DNA of 35,265 nt from Burkholderiaceae bacterium (lineage in GTDB: Bacteria > Pseudomonadota > Gammaproteobacteria > Burkholderiales > Burkholderiaceae). The stretch spans positions 1 through 35,265 of the forward strand of contig JAGWNU010000015.1 of NCBI GenBank assembly GCA_028871175.1. Direction: 5' to 3'. The position numbers and the translations under genes are program-made. Below, piece by piece: positions 7,266 through 15,569 of the stretch. Positions within the stretch are counted from its first letter, which is position 1. Each line of letters opens with the position of its first letter. Below the pieces are notes generated by a model, which saw only the letters and a list, made by a program, of their open reading frames with translations, ran no database searches and had not been told where the DNA came from.

Positions 7266-8486
7266 TCAGACCAGGCACATGTCGGAGACTTCCTCGTCCG
7301 ACAGGCCCCAGGTGGTCGCGTCTTCCACGGTGATGATCACGTCGTCGGACTTGCTCAGGCTGATGCGTTCCGGACGCACGCGCGTCTTGGTGTTGCCCGA
7401 ATAGAAGACGACGACGTCAGGCTTGAGCGCCGACGCCTCGTTCTGGTTGACGACCACGCCCAGCCGGTTCGTGCGCAGCTTGACCAGCGTGCCGACCGGG
7501 TAAATGCCCACGCTGCGCGTGAAGGCCTGGAACACGGTGCGATCGAACTGGGTGTCGGTGCGCGCCATCATGTATTTGAGCGCCTGCGCCGGCGACCACG
7601 CATGGTGGTAGGGGCTGCTCGAGGTAAGCGTGTCGTACACATCGCAGATGGCGCCCATCTTCGCCCACAGGCTGATACCGTCGGCCTTCAGCGCGTCGGG
7701 GTAGCCGCTGCCGTCGATGCGCTCGTGATGGTGCAGGCAGATCTCGCGCGCGATTTCACTGAACTGCCCGGTGCCGATCAGCAGGTGGTGTCCCCCCACG
7801 GCGTGGGTCTGCAGCAGCGCCAGCTCGTCCTTGGTGAGCGCCGTGCTCTTGTCGAGCAGCGTGCGAGGCATGGCCGACTTGCCGATATCGTGCACCAGCC
7901 CGCCCAGCCCGCATTCACGGATCTCGTCTTCGGGCAGGCCCAGCGTCTTGGCCAGCGCCACCATCAGCGCACAGACGGCAAACGAATGCAGGTAGGTGTA
8001 ATCATCCTTGTTCTTCAGACGCGCCAGCGCGATGAGCGCGTAGGAATTGCGCGCCAGCGAGTTGGAGACGTCGTCCACGAGCAGCAGCGCCTTGTCGGTC
8101 TGCAGCGCCCGGCCCATGCGCGCTTCGGCAAACATGTGGCCCAGCACGGCCTTGCCGCTCTGCATGAGTTGCTGGGCATGCTTCCACTCTTCCTTGAGCG
8201 ATGTGGGCGTCAGCGGGGGACGCGCCGCCACGCTTTCGCGGGTCAGCGGCTCGGGTTCCGGCGCAGCCGCCGGCGCCGGAGCGGGCATCAGCGCCTTGGG
8301 AAGGACGTCCTCGCCGCGTTCGGGATCGATCCAGATTTCGGCAATGCCGGCCTTCAGGATGTCGTCGATCTGACCCTGGTGCGACAACTGGAACTGCGAA
8401 CGCCAGAACGGATGCTTCAGCCAGGACCCGCCCAGCTTCGTCACAAACATACCGACACGCAATTGGTTCGCATCGATTCGCTTCAT
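7266..8486 (-). CDS. HD-GYP domain cyclic-di-GMP phosphodiesterase with N-terminal DUF3391
   Basis: A 406-residue cytoplasmic enzyme of the family that hydrolyses the second messenger c-di-GMP. Residues 1-60 (RVGMFVTKLGGSW, GIAEIWIDPERG) match the DUF3391 domain often found before HD-GYP, followed by an Ala/Pro linker at 66-82. The HD-GYP domain runs from about 150 to 320. It contains H199-D200 (HDIGK) and the full signature HHERIDGSGYP at 253-263, so an active enzyme is expected. A PilZ-like or SH3-like tail follows (VGTLVKLRTNRLGVVVNQN). The start at 8486 is preferred because AGGCAGG precedes it and because a sigma-28 promoter lies upstream at 8615-8641, inside the longer open frame. This promoter suggests expression with the flagellar regulon. 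Confidence 0.93.
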   Translation of the reverse strand: MKRIDANQLRVGMFVTKLGGSWLKHPFWRSQFQLSHQGQIDDILKAGIAEIWIDPERGEDVLPKALMPAPAPAAAPEPEPLTRESVAARPPLTPTSLKEEWKHAQQLMQSGKAVLGHMFAEARMGRALQTDKALLLVDDVSNSLARNSYALIALARLKNKDDYTYLHSFAVCALMVALAKTLGLPEDEIRECGLGGLVHDIGKSAMPRTLLDKSTALTKDELALLQTHAVGGHHLLIGTGQFSEIAREICLHHHERIDGSGYPDALKADGISLWAKMGAICDVYDTLTSSSPYHHAWSPAQALKYMMARTDTQFDRTVFQAFTRSVGIYPVGTLVKLRTNRLGVVVNQNEASALKPDVVVFYSGNTKTRVRPERISLSKSDDVIITVEDATTWGLSDEEVSDMCLV

Positions 8487-8614
8487 ACCTGCCTGCCTCG
8501 GCTCGAAAGTCCGGTTTTTTGAATGAAATGGGAGCGGTGCACCAGCCGACACGGGTGCCGTGTTCGCTGCTCTGCGTGGGTGCTCTGGCCCACAAGCGAG
8601 TCCACCCCGTCGGT

Positions 8615-8641
8615 TTATCGGCGTCCCCGCATAAAACTTGA
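8615..8641 (-). promoter_or_regulatory. Sigma-28 (FliA) promoter for the HD-GYP gene
   Basis: On the minus strand TCAAGTTT (8641-8634), 11 bases, then GCCGATAA (8622-8615). The FliA consensus is TAAAGTTT-N11-GCCGATAA, so 15 of 16 positions match with the exact spacing. Transcription would begin near 8609, leaving a leader of about 120 bases to the ATG at 8486. This sits in a 318-base gap (8487-8804); apart from this promoter I see no gene or repeat there. Confidence 0.85.
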
Positions 8642-8804
8642 GGCAAAAGTGGCCCGAGCGGCGCGCAGGCGGGCAGTTCCGTGCAGGGCACATCACGCGC
8701 TACCGCGCTCCGGGCAACCGGCGGCGTGCGTCAAGACCCTCGCGTGTCGGGCTGGCGATTGGATGCAGGCGGCGTACACTACCGTCCAAGGATGCGCATC
8801 CGAC

Positions 8805-9146
8805 ATGACTCACGATCCCACATCCCACCGCAAGCAGGCCAGCCCCGATGATTTCGCGCTCAACCGCGATGCCATCCGCTGGCTGGCGTCCCTGCCCGAT
8901 GAGGTCCGTCCCATTGAACTGGGCCGCAAGTTCCCGCGCATCATCAACACCATCGCCGCCAAGTGGGCTGATTTCATCGGCTGCCGGCGCTACCTGAACA
9001 GCCTGCAGATGGACGACCGCGGCGGCCGCCAAGGCTTTCCGTTCGAGATCGTCCAGGAAATCTGCGCGCTGCGCGAGCATTTCGATTCGCTGTACCCGCC
9101 CGACAAGGATCTCTGGCAAAAGGCCATTGACGCCGACAGGCGCTGA
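8805..9146 (+). CDS. Conserved small hypothetical protein
   Basis: A 113-residue soluble protein without signal peptide or membrane segment. Start at the ATG at 8805, with AAGGATG about ten bases upstream. The core, DEVRPIELGRKFPRIINTIAAKW followed by RRYLNSLQMDDRGGRQGFPFEIVQEI, looks like a compact helical domain and resembles small proteins common in Burkholderiales whose function is unknown. It is a single gene followed at once by a strong intrinsic terminator (9178-9211), which supports it as an independent transcription unit. No partner gene is apparent. Confidence 0.78.
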   Translation: MTHDPTSHRKQASPDDFALNRDAIRWLASLPDEVRPIELGRKFPRIINTIAAKWADFIGCRRYLNSLQMDDRGGRQGFPFEIVQEICALREHFDSLYPPDKDLWQKAIDADRR

Positions 9147-9177
9147 CAATTGCAGCGTGCCACCAGCAACAGCCATC

Positions 9178-9211
9178 GGCCCGGGAGCGGCTTCTGCCCC
9201 GGGCCGTTTTT
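9178..9211 (+). terminator. Rho-independent terminator after the small hypothetical gene
   Basis: GGCCCGGG (9178-9185) pairs with CCCGGGCC (9198-9205) around an 11-base loop, followed by GTTTTT to 9211. It ends the plus-strand gene that stops at 9146 and abuts the stop of the convergent MarR gene. Confidence 0.85.
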
Positions 9212-9726
9212 CATGCAGCTTGCGCGGGACCGGCTGCCAGCTTGTTGAGCAGCGCCAGCAGCGTCTGCCGCTCACCGCCGGACAGATGCGCCGTCACCCT
9301 GGCATCGTGCGCAGTGACGGCGCGGGTGATCTCTTCGAGCGTGAGGACTCCCTTGGCGGTGAGCACCAGCCGGAAGGCCCGGCGGTCGGTGGGCGACGGC
9401 AGCCGCTCCACCATGCCCATCGCTTGCAGCGTATCGACCAGCAGCACCGCGCCCGAGCGCGCCACCCCGAGGATGCTGGCCAGCTCGGTCAGCTTCAGGT
9501 TGGGGTTGTGCGCGATCACGGTCATGGCCGAGAAGCGCGGCGGCGTGATGTTCCACGCCTGCAGCGAGCGCACGAAATCCTCGTAGATGTGGAGCTGTGC
9601 GCGGCGCACCGCGTAGCCCACCAGGCCATCGAGCGCGCCGTACTCCACGTCCGCCATGTGCGGGTTGAAATGGCCGGATTCGGCCACGGCGGGGTAGAGG
9701 TCGTCGGCTTTGGAACGGCGTGGCAT
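9211..9726 (-). CDS. MarR family transcriptional regulator
   Basis: A 171-residue dimeric winged helix-turn-helix regulator. The DNA-binding part is visible at about residues 60-125: FSAMTVIAHNPNLKLTELAS, the recognition helix region GVARSGAVLLVDTLQAMGMV, and the wing SPTDRRAFRLVLTAKG with the family's DRR. Helices at both ends form the dimer interface. MarR proteins are usually repressors released by small aromatic ligands. It is the last gene of a minus-strand set with a binding protein and a PhzS-like monooxygenase, so a role in controlling these and the divergent amidase is likely. The inverted repeat at 12263-12289 is a candidate target. Confidence 0.92.
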   Translation of the reverse strand: MPRRSKADDLYPAVAESGHFNPHMADVEYGALDGLVGYAVRRAQLHIYEDFVRSLQAWNITPPRFSAMTVIAHNPNLKLTELASILGVARSGAVLLVDTLQAMGMVERLPSPTDRRAFRLVLTAKGVLTLEEITRAVTAHDARVTAHLSGGERQTLLALLNKLAAGPAQAA

Positions 9727-9799
9727 GGCGGCAGCGATGATGAAAGACTCTCGGATTATCGTCGGCGATGCGCCCGTCGACCATCCGCGCGAACGCGCC

Positions 9800-10933
9800 T
9801 CAATTGAGCAGCTTCCATTTACCGTGGTCGATGGTCAGCAGCACGCGCCCGCGCGCATCGAAGCCGAAGTGGTCGGTAGCGGTGTAGTTGAGCACGCCAT
9901 GCGAGACGACGATGTCATGCTCCGATTCCAGCGCGGCCTTGAGTGCGCGGCGGAATTCCGGCGTACCGGGCTTGGCGTGCTTGAGCGCGACCGGCACGAT
10001 CCGCTGCAGCACCTGCAGGGCATCCCACGTATGGGCGCCAAACTGGGTGCGGGTGTCGGGGCCATTTGCCTTTTCATAGCGCGTCACGTACTCCAGCGCT
10101 GTCTTCTTGCTCGGATGGCTGTCAGGCAACTGCTCGGCCACGATGACTGGCCCCGCAGGCAGGATGGCGCCGTCGACCGCCTTGCCGCCGATGCGGATGA
10201 GGTCCTTGGTGGCCGCGCCATGCGTCTGATAGATCGGTCCTGCGTAACCGCGATCGCGCAACGCCGTGTGCGGCAGCGCCGCCCCTGTGCCGGCACCCGC
10301 CACCAGGATCGCGTCGGGCTTCAGGCTGATGAGCTTGGCGACCTGGCCGGTGACGTTGGTGTCGGCGCGTGCGTAGCGCTCCACGTCGATCACCTTCAAC
10401 CCGCGCGACGTCGCGACGGCCGAAAAGTCCTTGAGCCAGCTCTCGCCGTACGCGTCGGCAAAGCCGATGAAGCCGACCGTCTTGATCCCGCTCGATGCCA
10501 TGCGCGCGGCAATCGCCTCGGCCATCAGCGAGATGGGCTGCGCCAGGCGGAATGTCCAGTCCCCCCTGCCAGGTTTCAGCTCTACGGGCGCCAGCGCCAA
10601 CTGCGGCGTCTGCGATTCGGTGGCGACTTCGGCAATCGCTATCGACGGTGCCACGGCCGACGAGCCGACGATCACGTCGACATGGTCCTCCGTGACCAGC
10701 TTGCGCGCCATGCGCGTGCCGGTCGCCGGGTCGGAGGCATCGTCTACCACCACCAGGCGCAGCTTTTCGCCGCCGATCGAATCCGGATAGAACGCCAGCG
10801 AGTTCTTCTGGGTGATGCCGAGCGACGCCGATGGCCCCGTGGTCGACAGGCTCACGCCGACGACAATCTCGGCATGGGCGGCACTGGCAAGCAGCAGCGC
10901 GGCGGCGGCGCAGATGGTGCGGCGGATGGTCAT
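9800..10933 (-). CDS. ABC transporter substrate-binding protein, branched-chain amino acid (LivJ) type
   Basis: A 377-residue periplasmic binding protein of type I fold. The signal peptide is MTIRRTICAAAALLLASAAHA. The mature part opens with IVVGVSLSTTGPSASLG and shows the family's VVDDASDPATGTRMARKLV and VDVIVGSSAVAPSIAIAEVA. The ATG at 10933 is chosen over the GTG at 10939 because GAGG lies five bases before it. Proteins of this family deliver amino acids, amides or aromatic acids to Liv-type permeases. No permease or ATPase gene is present here, so it is an orphan component or works with a transporter encoded elsewhere. It lies 38 bases after the flavin monooxygenase and 73 before the MarR gene, probably co-transcribed. 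The ligand is unknown. Confidence 0.92.
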   Translation of the reverse strand: MTIRRTICAAAALLLASAAHAEIVVGVSLSTTGPSASLGITQKNSLAFYPDSIGGEKLRLVVVDDASDPATGTRMARKLVTEDHVDVIVGSSAVAPSIAIAEVATESQTPQLALAPVELKPGRGDWTFRLAQPISLMAEAIAARMASSGIKTVGFIGFADAYGESWLKDFSAVATSRGLKVIDVERYARADTNVTGQVAKLISLKPDAILVAGAGTGAALPHTALRDRGYAGPIYQTHGAATKDLIRIGGKAVDGAILPAGPVIVAEQLPDSHPSKKTALEYVTRYEKANGPDTRTQFGAHTWDALQVLQRIVPVALKHAKPGTPEFRRALKAALESEHDIVVSHGVLNYTATDHFGFDARGRVLLTIDHGKWKLLN

Positions 10934-10971
10934 GGTCACCTCTTCTTTTCTGGTCGATGGTTGGCGGTGGT

Positions 10972-12249
10972 TCAGGCCGGTGTGCGGGCGCGGCCAGGCA
11001 TGGGCGGCTGCTCGCGCAGCGATTGCGGATCAAAACCGGCCAGCTTCTTGTAGCGCATGGCAATGGCTTCCAGCTCGGTGCGCGGTATCACGTCCTCGAT
11101 GCGGGCAAAGCCTTGCGGCGCGCGTTCGTGTGCCAGCTGCATGACCTGCTCCGGACCATTCAGGCGATTGCGCAGCACGATGCCGGCGGTGCGCGGCAGA
11201 CGGTCGGCTTCATATTCGCGCAGGGCGATGGCGGTGTCGCGCGTGGCGAGCAGGCAATCCACCAGCGCGCGCGCATCGAGAATGGCCTGTGCGCTGCCGT
11301 TCGAGCCGATCGGGTACATCGGATGCGCCGCGTCGCCGAGCAGCGTGACGCGGCCGAATGTCCAGCGCGGCAGCGGGTCCTTGTCGACGAGCGGAAACTC
11401 GTACACCGCCTGCGCACCGTCGATCAGCGCGGGAATATCGATCCAGTCCCACTTCCAGTCGGCGAAGGCGCTTCGGAAGATCGCGCGGTCCACCTCGCGG
11501 TTCCAGTCGCTGCGTGGGGGCGCCTCGTCGGGCACACGCAGTTCTGCGATCCAGTTGATGCGCGAGCGGCCCTGCTGGCGCAGCGGCTCGGAGATCGGAT
11601 AGGCGACGAACTTCTGGTCCTGGTGACCCGCCATGAACATCGTGCGGCCATCCAGGTACGGCGCCGCTTCGGTCACGGCGCGCCAGAGCATGCGGCCCGC
11701 AAAGCGCGGCGCATCGCCAGTGGGGTAAAACTGCCGCCGCACCGCGGAATGGATGCCGTCCGCACCGACCAGCACATCGGCCGACGATTCGACGATGGTG
11801 TCATTGGTGCGATCGCGCAGCGTGAAGCGCACCGGGCCACCCTTTTCTGCGGTCGACTGAATCGCCTCGAAGCTGTGGCCCAGGCGGATGCAATCTGGAC
11901 CGAGGCGTTCCGCGACGGCGTCGGCCAGTGCCATCTGGAATTCACCGCGGTGGATGGAAAACTGCGGCCAGTCGTATCCCGCCGCCAGCCCGCGCGGCTC
12001 ATGCCAGATCGGTTGGCCAAAGCGGTTGTAGTAAGCCAGCGCGGATGTGCGGATGGCCAGCGCCCCGAGCGTGTCTTCCAGGCCGAGCTCACACAACTGG
12101 CGCGCCGCGTGGGGCAGCAGGTTGATGCCCACACCCAGCGGCCGCAACGTCTGCACCGCTTCCCACACCTCGACCTCGAAACCCTGGCGCTGCGCCATCA
12201 GAGCGAGCGTGAGGCCGCCGATGCCCGCGCCGATGATGGCGATCTTCAT
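10972..12249 (-). CDS. PhzS-like FAD-dependent aromatic monooxygenase
   Basis: A 425-residue class A flavoprotein hydroxylase that would use NAD(P)H and oxygen to hydroxylate an aromatic ring. The Rossmann motif GAGIGG is at residues 7-12, the NAD(P)H/FAD motif DVLVGADGIHSAVR lies mid-protein, and the second FAD motif is VTLLGDAAHPMYPIGSNG. Several stretches (RPLGVGINLLPHAARQLCEL, EPRGLAAGYDWPQFSIHRGE) closely recall PhzS, the phenazine-1-carboxylate modifying enzyme of Pseudomonas, as I remember it. There are no phenazine genes here, so the substrate is probably another aromatic acid or N-heterocycle. GGAGA precedes the ATG at 12249. It is first in a minus-strand set with a binding protein and MarR, divergent from an amidase. 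Confidence 0.92.
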   Translation of the reverse strand: MKIAIIGAGIGGLTLALMAQRQGFEVEVWEAVQTLRPLGVGINLLPHAARQLCELGLEDTLGALAIRTSALAYYNRFGQPIWHEPRGLAAGYDWPQFSIHRGEFQMALADAVAERLGPDCIRLGHSFEAIQSTAEKGGPVRFTLRDRTNDTIVESSADVLVGADGIHSAVRRQFYPTGDAPRFAGRMLWRAVTEAAPYLDGRTMFMAGHQDQKFVAYPISEPLRQQGRSRINWIAELRVPDEAPPRSDWNREVDRAIFRSAFADWKWDWIDIPALIDGAQAVYEFPLVDKDPLPRWTFGRVTLLGDAAHPMYPIGSNGSAQAILDARALVDCLLATRDTAIALREYEADRLPRTAGIVLRNRLNGPEQVMQLAHERAPQGFARIEDVIPRTELEAIAMRYKKLAGFDPQSLREQPPMPGRARTPA

Positions 12250-12262
12250 GGCTGTCTCCGTA

Positions 12263-12289
12263 AAATTTGTTGCAGTCTATAACGAATTT
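12263..12289. promoter_or_regulatory. Inverted repeat AAATTTGTT-N9-AACGAATTT, candidate MarR operator
   Basis: Half-sites at 12263-12271 and 12281-12289 match at 8 of 9 positions, 18 bp centre to centre, and cover a minus-strand TATAGA that could be the -10 of the monooxygenase operon. The position, 14 bases before the gene start and in a very AT-rich spot of a GC-rich genome, fits a repressor site. The MarR protein at 9211 is the likely reader. Confidence 0.55.
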
Positions 12290-12582
12290 CGGCGCAGTCC
12301 AGCGGTGATGCGCTCAGGACAATCCCTAGACAGAAGCGATCGCGATGCATGGGCCGCTTGACGCTCCGCGAGATATCACAGCACTATCACGCGACTTTTT
12401 TGGAGATCCAACGCGCGCCGGATCCCTCACGTCTTGGCCGGGTGCCATCACGCCCGTCGGGCATGCCCCGGAGGGCGCCAAGCTCACCCGGCCACGTCGG
12501 GATCGAGCGCCGCGGCCAGGCGAGCTGCTCGGCAAGGCCAGACTCGGCTGGCTGAAGCGCCCCACCCAACGGAGCCTCACAG
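12290..12582. other. Gap between divergent monooxygenase and amidase genes
   Basis: Together with the inverted repeat just before it, this forms a 333-base gap. It should contain the amidase promoter: TTGACG at 12358-12363 is a passable -35, but no good -10 follows. Short open frames here lack ribosome sites and family features, so I call no gene. Confidence 0.4.
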
Positions 12583-13929
12583 ATGATGACCCCCCGCCCG
12601 AACATGATCCGCTCGCTGGCCGCCGACCTGGCCGCCGGCCGCACCACCAGCGTCGCGCTCACCGAGGCCGCGCTCGAGCATGCAAAGCGCCATCGCGCCG
12701 CCGGCGGGTCCGCGTATGTGAGCCTCGATGCGCAGGCGGCGCTCGCCATGGCACGCGCTGCCGATACCGCCCGTGCAGCGGGCAACGTACCGTCGCTGCT
12801 GGCCGGGCTGCCGGTCTCCATCAAGGACTTGTTTGACGTGGCCGGCCAGGTCACGTCCGCGGGCTCGCGTGCGCTGGCGCACCAGCCGCCGGCAACGGCG
12901 GATGCCGCAGCGGTGGCCCGGCTGCGCGCCGCGGGTGCCGTGCTGCTCGGCCGCACCAACATGAGCGAATTCGCATTCTCCGGCCTCGGGCTGAACCCGC
13001 ACTACGGCACGCCGCGCACCCCGGTGGACGGCACACGCGTGGCCGGTGGCTCCACCTCGGGCGGCGCGGTGACGGTGGCAGGCGGCATGGCCGTCGCCGC
13101 GCTGGGCACCGACACCGGCGGCTCGATCCGCATTCCGTCTGCGTTCTGCGCGCTCACAGGCTTCAAGCCCACCGCGCGCCGCGTGCCGATGACAGGCGGC
13201 GTACCGCTGTCCACTTCGCTCGACTCGGCCGGGCCGCTCGCCAATTCGGTCGACTGCTGCGCCATCGTGGATGCCGTCCTGAGCGGCGAAACGCTGGATT
13301 CCGAGGCGGTACCGCTGGCAGGCTTGCGCCTCGGCATCACGCAAGACTACGTGGGCGCGGACGTCGACGACACGGTGCACACGGCGTTCTGCCGTGCCGT
13401 GGAACGACTCGAACGCGCCGGCGCGCGCATCGTGCGCTTTGAGTTCCCCGAACTGCTCCAGTTGCCCGACATCAATGGCGGTGGCGGATTGACGGCGGCG
13501 CAGGCATGGGCGTGGCACAGGCCACTCCTGGCGCGCGCCGAAGCGCAGTACGACCCGCGCGTCGCCGCGCGCATCCGCCGAGGCGAACAGATGAGCGCCG
13601 CCGCATACATCGACGTGATGGAGGCGCGCGCCCGCATGATTGCCATCGCGCGCAAACGGCTCGGCAACCTCGACGCGTGGCTGATGCCGACCGTGGCAAT
13701 CGTGCCGCCCGAAGTTGCGCCACTGGAAGCCGACGACGCCCAGTTCTTCCGCACCAACGCGCTGGCGCTGCGCAATCCGAGCGTGATCAATTTCCTGGAC
13801 GGCTGCGCGCTGACCCTGCCCGTCCACGCCGTCGGCGAACTGCCGGTCGGCCTCTCGCTGTGCGGCCTGGCCAATGACGATGCACGCATCCTGCGGGTGG
13901 GCCGGGCAGTGGAAGCGGCGTTGCGCTGA
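12583..13929 (+). CDS. Amidase signature (AS) family amidohydrolase
   Basis: A 448-residue cytoplasmic amidase that hydrolyses a carboxamide to acid plus ammonia or amine. The complete AS catalytic triad is visible: Lys81 in VSIKDLFDV, Ser157 in GGSTSGG, and nucleophile Ser181 in GTDTGGSIR, with the family's 24-residue spacing between the two serines. The rest follows the fold, with GRTNMSEFAFSGLGLNPHYG and FKPTARRVPMTGGVP. GGAG stands shortly before the paired ATGs at 12583/12586. No GatB or GatC neighbour exists, so this is not the Glu-tRNA amidotransferase subunit. It diverges from the PhzS-like monooxygenase operon, so it may release the aromatic acid which that enzyme hydroxylates; this is inference. 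The substrate is unknown. Confidence 0.92.
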   Translation: MMTPRPNMIRSLAADLAAGRTTSVALTEAALEHAKRHRAAGGSAYVSLDAQAALAMARAADTARAAGNVPSLLAGLPVSIKDLFDVAGQVTSAGSRALAHQPPATADAAAVARLRAAGAVLLGRTNMSEFAFSGLGLNPHYGTPRTPVDGTRVAGGSTSGGAVTVAGGMAVAALGTDTGGSIRIPSAFCALTGFKPTARRVPMTGGVPLSTSLDSAGPLANSVDCCAIVDAVLSGETLDSEAVPLAGLRLGITQDYVGADVDDTVHTAFCRAVERLERAGARIVRFEFPELLQLPDINGGGGLTAAQAWAWHRPLLARAEAQYDPRVAARIRRGEQMSAAAYIDVMEARARMIAIARKRLGNLDAWLMPTVAIVPPEVAPLEADDAQFFRTNALALRNPSVINFLDGCALTLPVHAVGELPVGLSLCGLANDDARILRVGRAVEAALR

Positions 13930-14068
13930 CCGGCTGACAAGCGCACTCGAACGCACACGCCGTGACGGTTTGGCCGTCGCCTGCCCATGCGGCGCCCGGC
14001 ATCGGCGTTACGGGCGACCGATCCGCCGGCAGCCAAGCAAGCCAGGGAGGTGCCGCTGCCGGCGATTG

Positions 14069-15481
14069 CTACCCCGCCACCTTGTAGCCGATGCGCAAAC
14101 CACCCCAGTGCCGGCCCTTCACATAGATGGGCGCGGACACGTCCTTCATCATCGCGAAGGTACCGTTGCCCATGTCGCGACGGTATGTCTGCAGCAGGAA
14201 GGCTTCGGTGTTGCGCGCTGCACCCAGTCCGGTGCGGTCGGCAAACACCCGGCGGTTGCGGCTGTTGGCGGCGTTCCATGCCGGATCGTCGCCCTGCGGC
14301 TGCGAAAACTGCAGGTTGTGCGTCGGCAGATAACCGTTGGTATCGACCGCCGCGCAAAACACGACGCGCGGGTCGAGCTTGAGCAACGGCTCTTGCACGG
14401 CAGGCAGCACGCGATCGGTGAACGGGGTAAAGCGTGCCAGATGCTGCGGCGGGTCGGTATTGGGCATCGGCTGGTATGCGCGGTCAAACAGATCGCCTTC
14501 GCTGATGTCGCCGCGCGAGAGCGCCGTCTCGAACAGCGCGCTGATCTTGCGCGCGCCCGCCTGCACGGCGTCGATGAACGGCGTATCGGCGCTCTGCACG
14601 CCGGTGGAGGCCGTCAGCCGGATCAGCGTTTCCGAAGACCCGAGCAGACCCGAGAGCTGCTGCTGGGCGCTGTCGATGTTGTGGCTCGATTGCTTCACGC
14701 CCTCGGCCATCGCGTCCACTTCATGCGCCAGTGACGCACATTCGGATTCGATGGCGGCCGTGGATTCTGCAATGCTGGTGGCCTCGGCATCGAAGCGCGC
14801 GATGGCCTCGCCCGCCACGCCGATCACGGCGCCAATGGCCTGCGTGCCCACATCCACGCGCTGCGCACGCGCGACGTTGGCACTACTGTCTCCGATCAGT
14901 CTTTCGGTCTGGCCGGACAAGTCGGCCAGGGTCGTTTCGATGCGCCGGGTGGCGTCGGCGGTCTGGCCCGCGAGCTGCTTGACGGCGCCCGCAACGACCG
15001 CGAAGCTGCGGCCCGATTCGCCGGCACGCGCCGCTTCAATGGCGGCGTTGATGGCCAGCAGGTTGGTCTGCCTGGCAATCTGGGAGATCTGCTCGGCTGC
15101 CTGCGCCACCTGCACCAATGCCTCGCGCAGGTCGGCGATCTGCCGCTCCATGCTCGCCACGCCGACCGCCAGCTCACGGATGTCATGCAGCGATGCGTCG
15201 ACCGTGGCACGCGAGCCGCTCACCTCCTCGCTGGCGTGTGAAGCCACTTCGCGGGCGTGGGCCGCCGCTACGGCGATGTCGTGGTTGCCGCGCATCGTGA
15301 TATCGGCGGCATTGCGCAACTGGTCGAACACCTCGGCCTGACGACGCAGGCGCACGGCCACATCCTCCACGTTGCCGGACACTTCGCAGATGCCCATGCC
15401 CACACGGCCGGCCTCCTCGGCAATGCGGGCGACGAGTTCAGGAGAAGCATTCGGGCCACGGCCCCAGGCAAATCGCTTCAC
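14069..15481 (-). CDS. Soluble methyl-accepting chemotaxis protein with C-terminal sensor domain
   Basis: A 470-residue chemoreceptor without any membrane segment. The signalling coiled coil comes first, with the conserved hairpin tip at about residues 130-175 ([20 protein letters not shown], then [15 protein letters not shown]) that contacts CheA and CheW. The C-terminal 160 residues form what looks like a PDC/Cache-type sensor ([20 protein letters not shown], ending [13 protein letters not shown]). This is the reverse of the usual sensor-first order. It should act in the cytoplasm. The start is a GTG at 15481 with GGAG ten bases upstream. A sigma-28 promoter at 15542-15569 gives a leader of about 55 bases, placing the gene in the flagellar/chemotaxis regulon. 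The ligand is unknown. Confidence 0.92.
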   Translation of the reverse strand: MKRFAWGRGPNASPELVARIAEEAGRVGMGICEVSGNVEDVAVRLRRQAEVFDQLRNAADITMRGNHDIAVAAAHAREVASHASEEVSGSRATVDASLHDIRELAVGVASMERQIADLREALVQVAQAAEQISQIARQTNLLAINAAIEAARAGESGRSFAVVAGAVKQLAGQTADATRRIETTLADLSGQTERLIGDSSANVARAQRVDVGTQAIGAVIGVAGEAIARFDAEATSIAESTAAIESECASLAHEVDAMAEGVKQSSHNIDSAQQQLSGLLGSSETLIRLTASTGVQSADTPFIDAVQAGARKISALFETALSRGDISEGDLFDRAYQPMPNTDPPQHLARFTPFTDRVLPAVQEPLLKLDPRVVFCAAVDTNGYLPTHNLQFSQPQGDDPAWNAANSRNRRVFADRTGLGAARNTEAFLLQTYRRDMGNGTFAMMKDVSAPIYVKGRHWGGLRIGYKVAG

Positions 15482-15541
15482 GTGTGTTGGTCTCCAATGG
15501 ATCGTGTTGTTCGGCCGGCACCTTGGGCACCCCTTGAGGGT

Positions 15542-15569
15542 TTATCGGCCCAGGGGGCCAGGCGCTTGA
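15542..15569 (-). promoter_or_regulatory. Sigma-28 (FliA) promoter for the chemoreceptor, inside the upstream gene
   Basis: On the minus strand TCAAG (15569-15565), 15 bases, then a perfect GCCGATAA (15549-15542). The spacing is one base longer than in the HD-GYP promoter (14 after TCAAG). The whole element lies in the last codons of the GGDEF-EAL gene, and its final TAA is that gene's stop codon. Confidence 0.75.

Noticed and set aside
12577-13956. 459-residue minus-strand frame opposite the amidase
   Set aside because: It is the mirror of an intact AS-family amidase with catalytic triad; composition is arginine/alanine shadow type.
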